Origin: Isoetes taiwanensis
Lineage: Eukaryota > Streptophyta > Lycopodiopsida > Isoetales > Isoetaceae
Direction: 5' to 3'
Assembly (NCBI GenBank): GCA_021234155.1
Contig: JAJEKV010000002.1
Span: 28,077,339-28,141,338 of the forward strand
Length of the DNA: 64,000 nt
The position numbers and the translations under genes were made by a program. Positions 21,601 through 32,329 of the stretch are shown in pieces. Below the pieces are notes generated by a model, which was not told the DNA's origin, ran no database searches, and saw only the letters and a list, made by a program, of their open reading frames with translations. The stretch's first letter is position 1; each line of letters starts with the position of its first letter.

Positions 21601-21775
21601 GCCAAAGCGAGTGACCTGGCTGTCATCCGATCCTCGTGGCCAGGTTGCTTCTGCGGGGCGTAGCTGCAGGACATCGTCAGCGAGGGGGTCAAGTCGCATG
21701 GGCTGCTCTACTCCTGTCCGTGCATTGAAATCTCCAAGAAGGACGACCCTAAGGCAAAACATAAATGCGTGTTAG
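18690..21775 (-). mobile_element. GC-rich LINE, family with 3' hairpins, 5'-truncated
   Basis: Minus strand. From its 5' side: endonuclease piece VVLLGDFNARTG (near 21740), then broken RT frames, among them FGLYIDRLEP (near 20190, the counterpart of FGLYIDKLE in the 50.4 kb copy), then the C-terminal region with HHLRIEAGRWIGEP (near 19180). The 3' end carries two hairpins (18725-18738 and 18770-18834) and ends GGACGATAAAAGCACC followed by (CCTT)n, on the plus strand (AAGG)n at 18690-18705. The frame is broken throughout. The stretch 18920-21760 is strikingly GC-rich by eye compared with everything around it, including the related copies at 49-51 and 59 kb. Confidence 0.8.
18725..18834 (-). 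repeat. Conserved 3' hairpins of the LINE (copy at 18.7 kb)
   Basis: Hairpin 2: AGACC (18725-18729) with GGTCT (18734-18738). Hairpin 1: ATTACTGCC (18770-18778) with GGCAGCAAT (18826-18834), whose one imperfect pair becomes a G-U wobble in the minus-strand RNA. The inner part AAAAAACCC/GGGTTTT can pair as well. Confidence 0.7.
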
Positions 21776-22563
21776 AGAAAAAAATCAAATTTTTTTTTTT
21801 TCAAATTCCAAAGAAAATAGTTTTTAAAGCATAGCACAAGCACCATGTGTCGCCGACATAAAAAGTGTCCCCCACCATTGTACTTAGGTCTACAATAGGA
21901 GTAAAAAACACAAGAGACTTTAGACATTAGGGAAATTATGGAATTGTAGTTAAAAAAAAAAAAAAAAAAAACCCAAAACCTCTGTGTTTTTCCCCTCTTT
22001 CTTCTTACCCTAGCAGCTAAATCAGAATGGAGATGGGAGCAGACCCACCTTTCTCCTTGATTTGTCATGGCATGAGGAAGAGCTTCTCCTTAATACTTCA
22101 ATAGCTTGCATTCATGTCAGGAAAGAAATACAGAGGTAAGCGGCGGTTAATAGTTTCGGATGCAACAAATGAGCAACAATTACTTAGATTTATTTGTCTG
22201 TAGTTGTAGATTGCAAACTAGAATGTATAACTCTTAAATAGACATATTTTGGATTGAAAACTTTGAGAAATACTTAATTTTCCAGAGTAATATATTCTGG
22301 TTCATTATTTAAAACTTGAAATTCTTCATATTAATTGTTATTGCAACTATTTCAACTACAATACAAGAAATAATAGTTCTAAAAAATTACTTGGAAGTAC
22401 TTAACGTACTGTACGTGAAGTACATATTTTACGTATTTAATAAGTATTTTATAATTCCAAAAAACATATTTAAAGTACTTTTTAAATGAAAGGTATGCAT
22501 ACGGTATTAATATGTTAAGTACGTATAATACCCGTACCATACTAAATGTACCTGACAACACTG

Positions 22564-22571
22564 AGCTACAG
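22564..22571 (+). repeat. Target site duplication, right copy (hAT)
   Basis: AGCTACAG, exact copy of 18321-18328, directly after the CACTG end of the hAT element. Confidence 0.8.
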
Positions 22572-24090
22572 GTTTCCACTCATGGCCCTTCATCTTCACA
22601 CGCTACTCATTCTCACAGAAAGATCAGGGACCAACTCCGTCTTCTCACTGAGAAAGACAACAGAATTCATGATATGGAATACCAGCTGCAGCAGGCAATT
22701 CAGTCAGCTGATGAAGCTCATAATCAACATGAGACCTACATCTTCTTGGCTGTGCACATTCAAGATGATTTTCCAAAACCCATGAGCTATTTGGATTATG
22801 TTCAATCTCGGAGACATCTCTTAACGCTCAAGTGGTTCTCAGCTAACAGCACTCTTCATGGCTCTCTCACCAGTAGTTTGTTCAACCAATGGCATATGTT
22901 ATGCATGACTTCTATCTGGCTGACACACAAGATAAGTTTGAGGACAAATCACACCGTACGTTTCAAGGTGATCCAAGTTGTTACAGCCTGACAATAAATA
23001 TCTTCACGATCAGTCATGGGTCAATGCTTTTAAGGTGGAGTACATGCATGAGCTTGCTCGCCATTTACCCCTTTGGATCGCAGAAACTTCGCAGCAAGTC
23101 CGCAAGAACTTGCACGAAGAACTAGAGATTCAATTTGCACAGATATACTTATAACATCTAGGTGCCTTTAACAGTCTCCATGCCTATCTTGATGGTGAAA
23201 CTATTCTAGTTGAATGGGTTCCTTCCCCTGTCAACACTCTTCTTTCATGTTCAGAATGGGAACGTTAGTGTCAAACTCTGGATGCCGACCTCCTTCAAGA
23301 GTTCCGTGATCAAGCTCAGCAGCCTATGATGCAGCCTCCTCTTCAGCACGACACTCTGTATGCGTCATTGGGAGCACCTCCACGCTGTCAGTTTCTCACT
23401 TTGGACTGATGCTCCTCTTTTTGGACCAAGACTCTGGCTGGTCACACAGATTGAACTCCGGCATATATCTCGACAGATCTTAGGTGGGATCCACGCTTCA
23501 TGGGCCTGAAATGTCTGGCAGGAAGTAGAAACATTGGGTCACATTCAGAATTGGATCTACATTCCAAATGAGCGTGGTTGGCAACTCTCTGCTCATGCCA
23601 TCTGGGGACTCACACAATTTTTACATGCTGCCACGTCCCCTGACCCGTTAGTTCACCGTCAAGCAGGTTTTTGTGCTGCCCTGAAGTGCCTTCTCACATG
23701 CTCGATTGCTCGATGACGTCCTGATGCCAGTGCTGGTGCTTTTGGTCTTCAGACTTGCCTGCTCATTGAATGTCAGTATGTCCCCGCGGAGGCTCATTGT
23801 GCCTTTGAAGACATGGCGCAGTTTGAGTTTTTGCTAGACAAGTCACCTTCTATCAGAGTACACACTTCGGATGCTTTGAAAGATCGACAAGATCTCATCC
23901 AGAAATATCACTCTGAGGCACATCCTCATAGCCGACAAGATGATTTTGACAAGGTTCTTGGCTTTCCGCCTTCTGAATCCGTGCCTGCTTTTCTCTCCTC
24001 CAAGTGTTCTTTGGAGCGAATAGAATATGAATCCAACGCAGTGCAACATGTAGGCAACCCACTGCTCTACTGCCAAGAAGCTTCCTAAAT
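22572..24090 (+). pseudogene. Coiled-coil ORF of the Gypsy element, second part, and downstream remnants
   Basis: From 22572 the frame reads IRDQLRLLTEKDNRIHD and MEYQLQQAIQSADEAHN, again heptad-like, then MSYLDYVQSRRHLLTLKW. A frameshift near 22830 and stops follow; further readable pieces are VEYMHELARHLPLWIAETS (about 23030), LHAYLDGETILVEWVPSP (about 23180) and FEFLLDKSPSIRVHTSDALK (about 23820). I do not recognise these pieces. They have protein-like composition and the same decay level as the rest of the element. The end of the element, and its 3' LTR, are not visible; similarity of style ends near 24090. Confidence 0.45.
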
Positions 24091-25300
24091 ACTAAGCAAA
24101 TGAACTTGGAACAACCATTGCAATTCCCTGCCAATTCATCCCTTCAAATTTGGTTGCAAGCAGATCAATGTCAAGAAAAACATGGAAGAGAGGATAACCT
24201 CATGTATTAGATGGAACACCTCTTAGAGATTCATTCATAAACCTTTTACACAAGGAAAGAAATAAGTAATCAACTCCTAAAATATAGATTGAAGGAGTGG
24301 AGTTCAATAACCCAATGAGCAAATACGTAGATACCCAACAATTCTCAAACCATCACTCACATGTAATTACCTGATAAGATTAGTAAGAAGCACCATGGAT
24401 TCGAGATGGTGCACCAACATTAGTAATTTCATTTTCTCCTAAACTGGGAGGGAAAACAACGTATTTTCAATCAATAATTACAAGCCCAAATTTCATAGTC
24501 CAATTCAAAACATCCAAAACAATAGAGTTGCAAACAGCATTAGGGATTTTTTGAGATCATAAAAGGGCCTTCTAAGAACTGATGACTAAGCTATATGAAC
24601 TACCAATCAGAAAACAGAACTGGTAATCCAGTCAGCAAAACAGTTATAACTAAGTCACTGGATCACATTTTCTAGCATAAGTGTTGATAGAAAAGTCCAA
24701 ATGAGCTCTTGTTTGGTGCAATAGATAGATCTCATTGAGATCTTTCCAACCTTGGGTGGTTTGCATATCTTTTAGCCCCATAGGATAATAAAAAATGGTA
24801 AAAACAATATTTTTTGGAGTTTTGACAATCATAAGTGGTTAAAATATGTGCAAAGCTCTGATTTCTGATTGGTAGTTCATTTATCTTCATTTGGCTTAGT
24901 TGGCATGTTTTGAAGGCCCTTTTTTAATCTCAAAAAAACCCTAATGGAGTGCGAAGATCGAAATCGCACCAATTTTTTTTTTTTTTTTGAGAAAAGCAGA
25001 ATCCGCGACCAAACTACCAGCAATCTTAAGAAATTACACAAAAAAAGAACAAAAAACTTTCTCATCAAACCAAAAAACCCTAATTAACAAGATATATAGT
25101 TCTTAAACTATTCATGACATGAAAATAGCTTTGTAAATATGCTGTATATATGCAGAGCAACCTAGGTTGTTAGGCGTTCAAGGAGCTACGAGAAAAGGGA
25201 ACCATTGTTCTAAGAATTATGAGAATAAAGCCAAACTTGCTTTAGTGGAAGAAGACACTATATTTTGAAATATTTCAAAATGTCATAATAATGTTCGTTT
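24091..25300. other. AT-rich spacer with one foldback element
   Basis: Apart from the inverted repeat at 24538-24952 I see no gene or known element. A T-run at 24970-24986 and an A-run near 25060 are simple sequence. Confidence 0.5.
24538..24952. mobile_element. Foldback / MITE-like element, about 415 bp
   Basis: The left arm 24538-24620 (GCATTAGGGATTTTTTGAGA, AAAAGGGCCTTC, GAACTACCAATCAGAAA) is the reverse complement of 24856-24952 (TTTCTGATTGGTAGTTC, GAAGGCCCTTTTTT, TCTCAAAAAAACCCTAATG). There are some substitutions and a few gaps. The arms of about 85-95 bp enclose about 235 bp of AT-rich DNA. There is no coding capacity. Direct repeats at the outer borders are not obvious, so the superfamily is open. 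Confidence 0.7.
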
Positions 25301-25304
25301 TAGT

Positions 25305-25622
25305 GATCTATGAATAGGTGACAATCACGAGATAAAGTGACCCATGAGCAGATGGGAAACCACAAGTGAAAGAGACCCATGAATAGGTGGAAACCATGAG
25401 TTAAATTGGTCCATGAGTAGGTGGTAACCAAAAACTAATTGGTCCACAATTAGGTGGTAACCCATGTGGCCCACGAGTGGTTGTCAAGTACTAGTATGTG
25501 AAACCCACTGAGTAGATGATAGACATAGAAACCATGAATAGGTGATAATAAAGAGCCAATGTGTAAACCACGAGCAGATGGTAAACACGAGCCCCAAAAC
25601 ATGAGTAGATGGTAATCATGAA
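25305..25622. repeat. Degenerate tandem repeat, CCATGAGTAGGTGGTAACCA-type
   Basis: About nine units of 25-40 bp, each with (C)CA(T/C)GAGTAG(A/G)TGGTAA(A)CCA(C/T)GAG. Several units can fold: CCCAT-gagcag-ATGGG. It resembles in design the CACC..GGTG series at 694-865, though the sequences differ. No reading frame runs through. Confidence 0.65.
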
Positions 25623-25709
25623 TTAAGGTGGAATTCAAACCTGTGCAAGTAGCACCCAATAGATTTCACCTCTGTCTCCTTAACCACACGGACATGTTGA
25701 TATGTGCTA

Positions 25710-26465
25710 AAGCTAAAGTTCGTTTAACTCTATGTGACGAAAAAGCTGCCAGGGTGCCAGCTGCCCGTCAACATACCAATCCTCCACTGTCAAGACCCCA
25801 TCCTGCGTCCACCTACGCTGAACTCGAGGATCCTCGGATGCTGCCAACACCGAAGGTGATGCACCCGGGCCGAGAGGGATCCACCATGGCGATGAAATTG
25901 GATACAACTCGAAGTGTCGATCGCAAATAAAGGGCGAACTTGCTCCCAGGCTCATAGGAGCCCCTTCAGAAAGGGAGAGGCATTCCTGTTATCCACAAAT
26001 AATGCCCAAGGAAGTTGTGCAGGGACTGTTGGCTTATGGAAAACTATCGAATGAGACAGCGACTGATGAAGCAAAACCATGTCAGGCGAGTCGAGCTCAT
26101 TCTCAAGAATCGTAAAAATGAACTTGGAAATCAGGACCTTGCTGTGGAGAGAGAAGTCTAAGATGCCCAGGCCACCCGCAGCTTTGGGCCGCACACATTT
26201 CCACCACACAACCTTGACGACTGTCCCTTCCTCATTACCTCCCCATACAAAGTTATGGATCATAGAGGAGAGTTCTTGGATCTTGCTTTCGGGCGCCAGG
26301 ATGATAGATGCTATATAAATATGCGTTGAGCATAAAACTGACTTCGCAACTGTGATGTTGCCGGCCATGGAAAGTTTTCCATCCTTCCACCAATTAAGCT
26401 GACGACGCAGTCCTACCAAAATGTCCTCCCAAATACCTGCCGCCGAAATGTCGCCTTGCTTGCTA
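25710..26465 (-). pseudogene. L1-type LINE ORF2 fragment (thumb to pre-zinc region)
   Basis: The minus-strand frame 26419-25952 reads LNWWKDGKLSMAGNITVAKS, then IHNFVWGGNEEGTVVKVVWW and AAGGLGILDFSLHSKVLISK. This is the typical region after the RT domain of plant L1 ORF2 (W----LS-AGR--L--SVL---P--------P-----I-----F-W-G-----I--V-W-----P---GGLG-----N-AL--K). It continues at 25955 as a second frame with RRWTQDGVLTVEDWY. Both RT and zinc domain are missing. Truncated at both ends. Confidence 0.8.
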
Positions 26466-28005
26466 TTCCCTTTGTCTTGCTACCTTAAAACCTGAGTGAA
26501 TCATGGCAACTAGATAGGCTACATCTTCTCTGGGTCACAATAGAAAGAATTCTGGGAACTCTTCAGAGAGATGCAATGAAATTGAGACACACGGGATCTC
26601 AGTCCTTCTAATGTTGAAGTAACAAAATTTTCGAGGACTATGTTTGATTGTCTCCTTGGGAAAGGGCAGCTTAGTTTCTTGTTGGGCTTTGTCGATGTTA
26701 TCTTAAACTAAGTGGTATAATTAGTCGCATTATAATAACAGTGTTGCAATAAATATATACATTGGAAATAAAGGGAAGAGAGGTGGAACATCATAATATA
26801 ACTTTCATTAACCAAAAGGTGATCACATTTCTTTCCTCAAATTGAGACATGATTCACGGACATGATTCATGGCAGTGTACGAAACAATCTCTAGTATATC
26901 ATATAGGCTCCCAAAGAAGTTTTTATATGCTACAAAGAAGTCATGCTCAAATGGGAGGTATTTATTTGGAAGCAATTGTCACCCACATAACATGGTACAT
27001 TGTTATCTCCCTTGAAATTTGTAGGAAGTCAAGAACGTCTCCAACTGGTCTGCTTTACCAAAGCACTTCTCGACATATTTTGCTTTATGTATGTCACTAT
27101 TGTAGTTTTTCTCTTGTCTTTCACCATACATACATGTCCCACTTGCTATGAAAGGAGGAACCTAAAGCCATATGCTATTTTTCATGTGAATTTGCGAGCT
27201 CCTAGACACCATGATCTTTTTCTCATAATGATTGACATTAACACCTTGAATGTGCCAACAAAATCGTCAAGAAACATTTGGAGGTACTCATAAAGTTGGA
27301 CCCAGAGATAAAGATCTTTTTACATACATAGGACCATTAAAGAGTTGGTTGGCTCAGAGATCACGATAGAGAGAAGTTGGCTCGCTATAAAATCTACATC
27401 GTGTGACAATGTATTCAAAGCAATGGTAGGGTGGATAATGAATGCCAAGCACATATAGTGACATATGGGGTATAAAGCATGTGTATATTTGTATTGTAAT
27501 GGGGTATGAAGCATGTACGTATTTGTATAACCAATTTTTAATGGGTAAATGATAAATACAAACGTTATAAATAACAGACATGATTTGCGCCTGCGTAGAC
27601 ACCGTGCCGCAGCCACCAATGTTATGCAGGCATAAAAAACAACACAACCCCGACAACTTTTTGCATCCACGTGTAGAAACGTTTGTAGTTTGATATAACA
27701 TTTTAGCTACCAAATGTTCCACGAATCAGCAATGTAGGGGATTGTTAAGTTTTCCTTAAAATTATTACTAGATTTGCAAGCTGATTCTCTGATGCGGAAA
27801 GATTTTTTTCTTTCATCTGTATACCATGTGTTTCTAATTTATTGATGACAATTTAGTTATTACATAATTCCTCTAAAATAATTCCATCTTAGCCTTCATT
27901 TGCAACTTTTCTATCACCATTCTAGGCATGGACCATACATTTTCTTTACAAATTCAATTTTCTTAGAGACATTCTTAGATGGCACTGGGAATTGTAGTTC
28001 TCTCA
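26466..28005. other. Spacer, no gene recognised
   Basis: No frame resembles a known domain. A plus-strand pair of frames at 27000-27290 (FVGSQERLQLVCFTKALLDI and LRAPRHHDLFLIMIDINTL) has protein-like composition in two frames but I cannot name it. Composition is AT-rich. Confidence 0.45.
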
Positions 28006-28009
28006 AACT

Positions 28010-28400
28010 TTCGAGCTAGTGGCTTTAAATTCACCTCGAAGGGTTTGTGAGGGAAGAACCTTAGCAGTAATAAGCTTGCTGATGAACTATACATTTGTAC
28101 ATGTCAATGTAATGATCGAGGGCACAAATAAAAATGCATGTCTAGTACTTCCTAAATATAAGATGCTAGTGTCGTATTGATGGCGTGTTTATCATTACAT
28201 GTAGCAATTGGTTAGGTATAGCCAACTCAACATATTGTATTCAAATGGGTGCAAATGCTAGGCAGTTCGAAATAGTGTGGCATTCATCTTCAACCACTAG
28301 TTGACAGCATTGGCACTCCTGTCCGGATGGATGCAGTCACTCAGGCAATTGTGACCTCGTTGTTATGCAGCATTGCCCCATGGCCATTGTGTAGGCGAGG
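28010..28400 (-). mobile_element. Old LINE 3' end (hairpin family)
   Basis: CTCGAAGGGTTTGTGAGGGA and AACCTTAGCAGTAATAAGC at 28037-28075 match the hairpin region of the 36 kb copy (GAAGGGTTTTCGAGGGA, AACCTTAGCAGTAATAAG). Further similarity continues for about 300 bp (GCATTCATCTTCAA, TGTTATGCAGCATTG). The left hairpin arm, the second hairpin and the microsatellite are lost. It is the most decayed member of the family in this window. Confidence 0.6.
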
Positions 28401-29399
28401 TTTAGAAGGCATGAGTCATAACTTTTTTTTTACAGCAAATAGAAGCGGATGAGTAAGAGAAAGTAAGATAACAAGAAGCAATTTAAGGAGCTTTTATGAT
28501 CATAATTCGAGCCCTAATGTCAACTATAATATTCTTTAACAACCAAGGGCAAAATACTAATGTACTTCGAAAAGGTACATCTGGGTATAAAAACACGTTA
28601 GTTTGCTCTCAAGGGAATGGTCTGAGTTTGGAAATGATATAGTACTTGAGGTGGAAGAATATTTTGAAATATATGTCAAGGCATTTCTTTTCCCAAGGTT
28701 AAAAAGGATGATTGTCAACGTTTTTTTGGGGCACATACATTTGGTGACCATATCGAACATTATACAACTATACAAATGGGAACCATATAACGTGCAAATA
28801 AACAACTAAAATTGCATCGCTTTGAATTGTACCTCTCATCCGTGTATTATAAATGGATGTTCCACATGGTTTTAAGCCACTTTAGTCTTCATGTAAATAA
28901 TATATACACCTTTGCAATTCTAGGAGGTGAAGATGGTAAATTTTAAAATCATTTATTAAACATTGCCTTCTTAGAATGCTAGTTTTCAACGTCTTTGGAG
29001 CATGCACAAGCATACATCTAGAACCATATAACGTGCACGCACATACCCTTGAATGACACCTCTGGCAACATTATTGCCAAGCATATGTGTCCATACAATT
29101 TTATCGAGATAAAATCATACTCAATGATTTTGCATTCAAATTGCATAAACGAGATCCGGACCACCTCTCTAGATTTAGCTTGTCATCTTGTGTGGGTCCT
29201 AAGGGGAGATCATGTACTCTAACAAATTCATGGGAGTTTTGATGGGAGTATACTACAACACTATAGGGTGAAAATTCTTTCAAAAATGAGTTGCATTGGT
29301 GGGGAGTCAACTAAATGGTAGATAACTAACCAAACAATGTGTTATGTAGTTAACACATATATTATGATGGCAAAATTCCAGCTTTTAATCTCTCCTCTA

Positions 29400-29700
29400 T
29401 GCAAATATTGAGCTGGTGGACTCAAGTAAAGTTTCCTCTCATCTGATGCACAAAGTATGGAGCTCTTCACGAGTGAAGTTTCCTCTCATTTTGATTCCTC
29501 TCATCTTGATGCACAAGTATGGAGCTCTTCACGAGTAAAGTTTCCTCTCAATTTGATGCATAAGTATGGAGCTTTTGATATACAAGTATGGAGCTGGTGG
29601 AATCTTCTCTAATGAAACTTACTAAGTATGGAGCTGGTCGACTCAATAAAGTTTGCTCTCATGGACTCATAAAGTTTCCTCTCTTTTTGATGCAAAGAAA
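29400..29700. repeat. Degenerate tandem repeat with AAGTATGGAGCT and AAAGTTTCCTCTCA
   Basis: Five to six units of about 45-60 bp share CACAAGTATGGAGCT, CTTCACGAGT and AAAGTTTCCTCTCATTTTGA. Unit length varies because some lose the middle part. It is probably a local satellite that grew by slippage and unequal exchange. Confidence 0.7.
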
Positions 29701-30001
29701 ACATTACTTAGTATGGCATTTGGGACTCTCCACAAGAGGAACTTATCCAATTTTTGCTTTGCAACTTTCATTTCATGTTGCAAATCTATATCCCAGTGAA
29801 TAAAAACTACCCTACCATTTAAGGTGTCAAAAGGTAACATGGAGAGACACAAATAGACAACTGAGAGACATACACAACGGGACAAAGTAACAAGACATAA
29901 ATCAAGCAGAATTAGAGACCTTGGAATTTTCTTACATTACAAGCATTCCTGGTTAATTTCTAGAAACACACATAGTCTGGTTATGCTTCTTGGTTAATCT
30001 T

Positions 30002-30121
30002 TTGTGTATGTTTCAAATTTTTTATGAGAGATTACAACTGTAGGTAAGAATGGAAGGTCATATGTGTATGTTTCAAATTTTTTATGAGATATTACAACTG
30101 TAGGTAAGAATGGAAGGTCAT
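30002..30121. repeat. 60-bp tandem duplication, two copies, one mismatch
   Basis: TGTGTATGTTTCAAATTTTT to GGAAGGTCATA is present twice in exact register with a single G/T difference. It is recent, and it lies within about 230-340 bp after the stop codon of the esterase, so it may be inside its 3' UTR. Confidence 0.9.
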
Positions 30122-30342
30122 ACAACGTGCGTACGGTCCCACGAGGAGAGCAAGGGGAACAGCGTGTGGATATTTTTGGCGCCTTGCGAGGTCTGAGGAT
30201 AAATAGATGGTATTTTAACGTCCACAAGAAGCCGTAGCTTATGGGCAAAAGGGGCACCATTTTGTGATAAGGTATGTTTCCCAATGGATAACTTATTTTG
30301 AGGGCCTGCCTGCTGACAAAAAAAAGGCCACAACAGATGCAC

Positions 30343-31969
30343 TTAACTGATTTCATGCACACCATTTAGATCCTTATGCTTGGGCAGAGAATTTCCAACT
30401 ACTGACTCCAGATCTGCCTGCTTTATCATGTTCCCTGCCATGTTTCCTGTCAGGCTCCTCAGATTCAACCAGTCTGTTATATCCTTAAACACTAATTCTA
30501 TTGAATCATCAGGCTCTGCCACTGTTATTCCATGCCACATTCCAGGGTAGATCTTTATTGTCTTGTCAAAGCTTTGTGACTTGTTGTACAAATCTTTGCT
30601 GCACTCTGGATCTGTCACTGTGTCATCTTCTCCATGAAGTACCAGAAATGGAAGAGTTATCTGCAGTGAATTGAGCAAAAAAATGTCATTTCATCCATAA
30701 ATCTTCTAATCAATATCTATGCAAATTGCGCGAAAATCGCGCATAATTTTATCTTCCAATACCTCATCAAGCCTCTGTTCTATATCTGTGCTTGCCCTTA
30801 GAACTTCCATGGCTGATTTCACCCTAGGTTTGTCTTGGTATGCATAAGGATTTGCTCTGATCTGTGTAAACCACCATTTTTGAGAATTTTTAGTCTTCAT
30901 TTATGCACATAAAGGCATATCAGAAGAAATTTCTACAGTTCTTACCTCTTCCCTCTTGATGGGGTCTTTGAAAGCAGAATCAATAATATCATTACTAGGT
31001 ACTATCTTCCATGTGCCAATTAAAGGGGACAGTTTGATTAATATGTTAGTGATCAAAGGGTTGGGTTTTAGTTTCTCCGAAATCTGCAGAAAACAGTGCA
31101 TCAAAACGCCAGAAATCTGTTAAAAGATGTTAAATGACTAGAAAATTCTAGACCTGATCAGGAAATTAAAGTAATGTGATGATCGAAATATTACCTTACA
31201 CATTGGAGCAACAAGAACGGCTCCGTTCCAAATTGTGGGCTCTTTTCTGTGCAGAAGAAGAGCAACTGCCCCTCCCATAGATTCTCCATACAAAAACCGT
31301 GCTCTGTTTCTATATTGAGGCAGTTCTGGAAACGAAGATTCACGATTTAACAAGCCAGTTTTATGGCATCTTGCCTCCAACTAATTACTTATATCCCATA
31401 CCTCTAACAGATTTAAAAAAGGCCGCACAATCATCTACTACGGTGCTAAAGTTATTTATATAGCATCTTAGCCCTTCGGATTTGCCATGCCCTTCGTAAT
31501 CTATGCCATATACTGCATATCCAGCTTCGGCAAGCCTCATTCCGGTGCCTGCTCATCAAAAAGGAAAATTTTAGCCCTTTTTTCTTCCAATTTATCACGA
31601 TCTGTAGTCATTTCTTAAATCACGCCTTTTACCTTTCATGAAAATGCTTGTTTCCATTCCGTATCCTAAAATTTGTCAGAAAAAAGGCCCAAATCAGCTC
31701 CGGTTGACGGATTTAATCAAAGCATGTAAATTAGAAGGATCAAAAGCTTACCATGGCATAAAAATACCACAGCCTTTATAATTTGATCTGGTGGAAGCCA
31801 TCGACATGTAAAAAGCTTCATTTTTCTCGAATTTTGGATGTATTCCTGTAAAACAGAATAATTAGATTAAAATTTATGTTGCCGGACCGAATTTGCTAGA
31901 ATTATTCGTGTTAAAATAGGATTAAGAGCATACTTCTTCATATTTCACCGGATATGCGCCGATTTCCAT
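30343..31969 (-). CDS. Caffeoylshikimate esterase / monoacylglycerol lipase-like serine hydrolase, 8 exons
   Basis: Coding exons, each with GT..AG borders: 31934-31969, 31752-31845, 31633-31665 (only 33 bp), 31402-31548, 31195-31325, 30946-31083, 30763-30861 and 30343-30660. They sum to 996 bp, 331 codons plus stop, and the phase is kept at every junction. The start is MEIGAYPVKYEEEY, the usual short N-terminus. Alpha/beta-hydrolase features: oxyanion HG at residues 43-44 (FLCHGYGMETSIFMKGTG), GIDYEGHGKS, nucleophile Ser119 in GESMGG, Asp239 in GEDDTVTDP and His269 in PGMWHGI; the lid reads PMCKISEKLKPNPL. The family cleaves caffeoyl-shikimate in lignin synthesis or monoacylglycerols; substrate cannot be told from sequence. 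A 40-residue C-terminal extension after DWLNLRSL is unlike most relatives. This is the only intact host gene seen here. Confidence 0.93.
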
Positions 31970-32184
31970 CTGAGAAAGCAGGGCAGGGATCAAAGGCTGA
32001 GGGCGCAAATTGATAATTCGTTGGAATATATGGATTGAATACAACAGAGGGAAGGATCGAACGGAAGAAGAAGCTTGAATTAAGAAACAAATTCAGAGCG
32101 CAAAAACTTTTGTGGAAGTCAAGGAAGAGCGCCACCTCCGAAAGAGAAGCCATAAAGGGCTTCTTTGAAAGAAGGTTCTTAAAT

Positions 32185-32206
32185 GCCACGTCATCGCCTA
32201 CGTGGC
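32185..32206. promoter_or_regulatory. Paired ACGT boxes upstream of the esterase gene
   Basis: GCCACGT (32185-32191) and ACGTGGC (32200-32206) form an inverted pair, about 215-240 bp upstream of the start codon. CCACGTCA is the known G/C-hybrid box of plant bZIP factors. Position and spacing fit a promoter element, but no binding data exist here. No clear TATA box was chosen. Confidence 0.4.
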
Positions 32207-32329
32207 GCACCAAAAAATACGCCAAGATTTGTGGCCACATCATACATGGGCTATGCGTGGGCTTGCATAATTTCCTACCATTCAATCCACATGATGCCCT
32301 TCTTTTTAATCCTGGATTATTGAACATGA

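Larger units (their letters stand above)
18329..22563. mobile_element. Non-autonomous hAT element
   Basis: The element starts CAGTGAGGTTTACGTACC and ends GGTAC-type sequence CCTGACAACACTG, so the reverse complement of its right end also starts CAGTG. The 5-bp perfect CAGTG ends, the 8-bp target duplication AGCTACAG and the TACGT-rich subterminal regions (18335-18500 and 22380-22545, with ATTAATA-AAGTACGTAT on both sides) are hAT features. No transposase is readable. Without the LINE nested at about 18690-21775 it would be about 1.1 kb. Removal of the element and one target copy restores the reading frame of the coiled-coil ORF around it, which confirms both borders. Confidence 0.8.
28430..30342. 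other. Spacer downstream of the esterase gene, with tandem repeats
   Basis: Holds two tandem-repeat tracts, given separately, and otherwise AT-rich DNA. A T-run follows at 28421-28432. No gene is recognised. The last part is expected to include the 3' UTR of the minus-strand gene ending at 30343. Confidence 0.5.

Noticed and set aside
26849-27293. Gene on the plus strand with frames at 26849-27151 and 27000-27293
   Set aside because: Two overlapping frames share protein-like stretches, but no family is recognised and there is no consistent start or splice structure.
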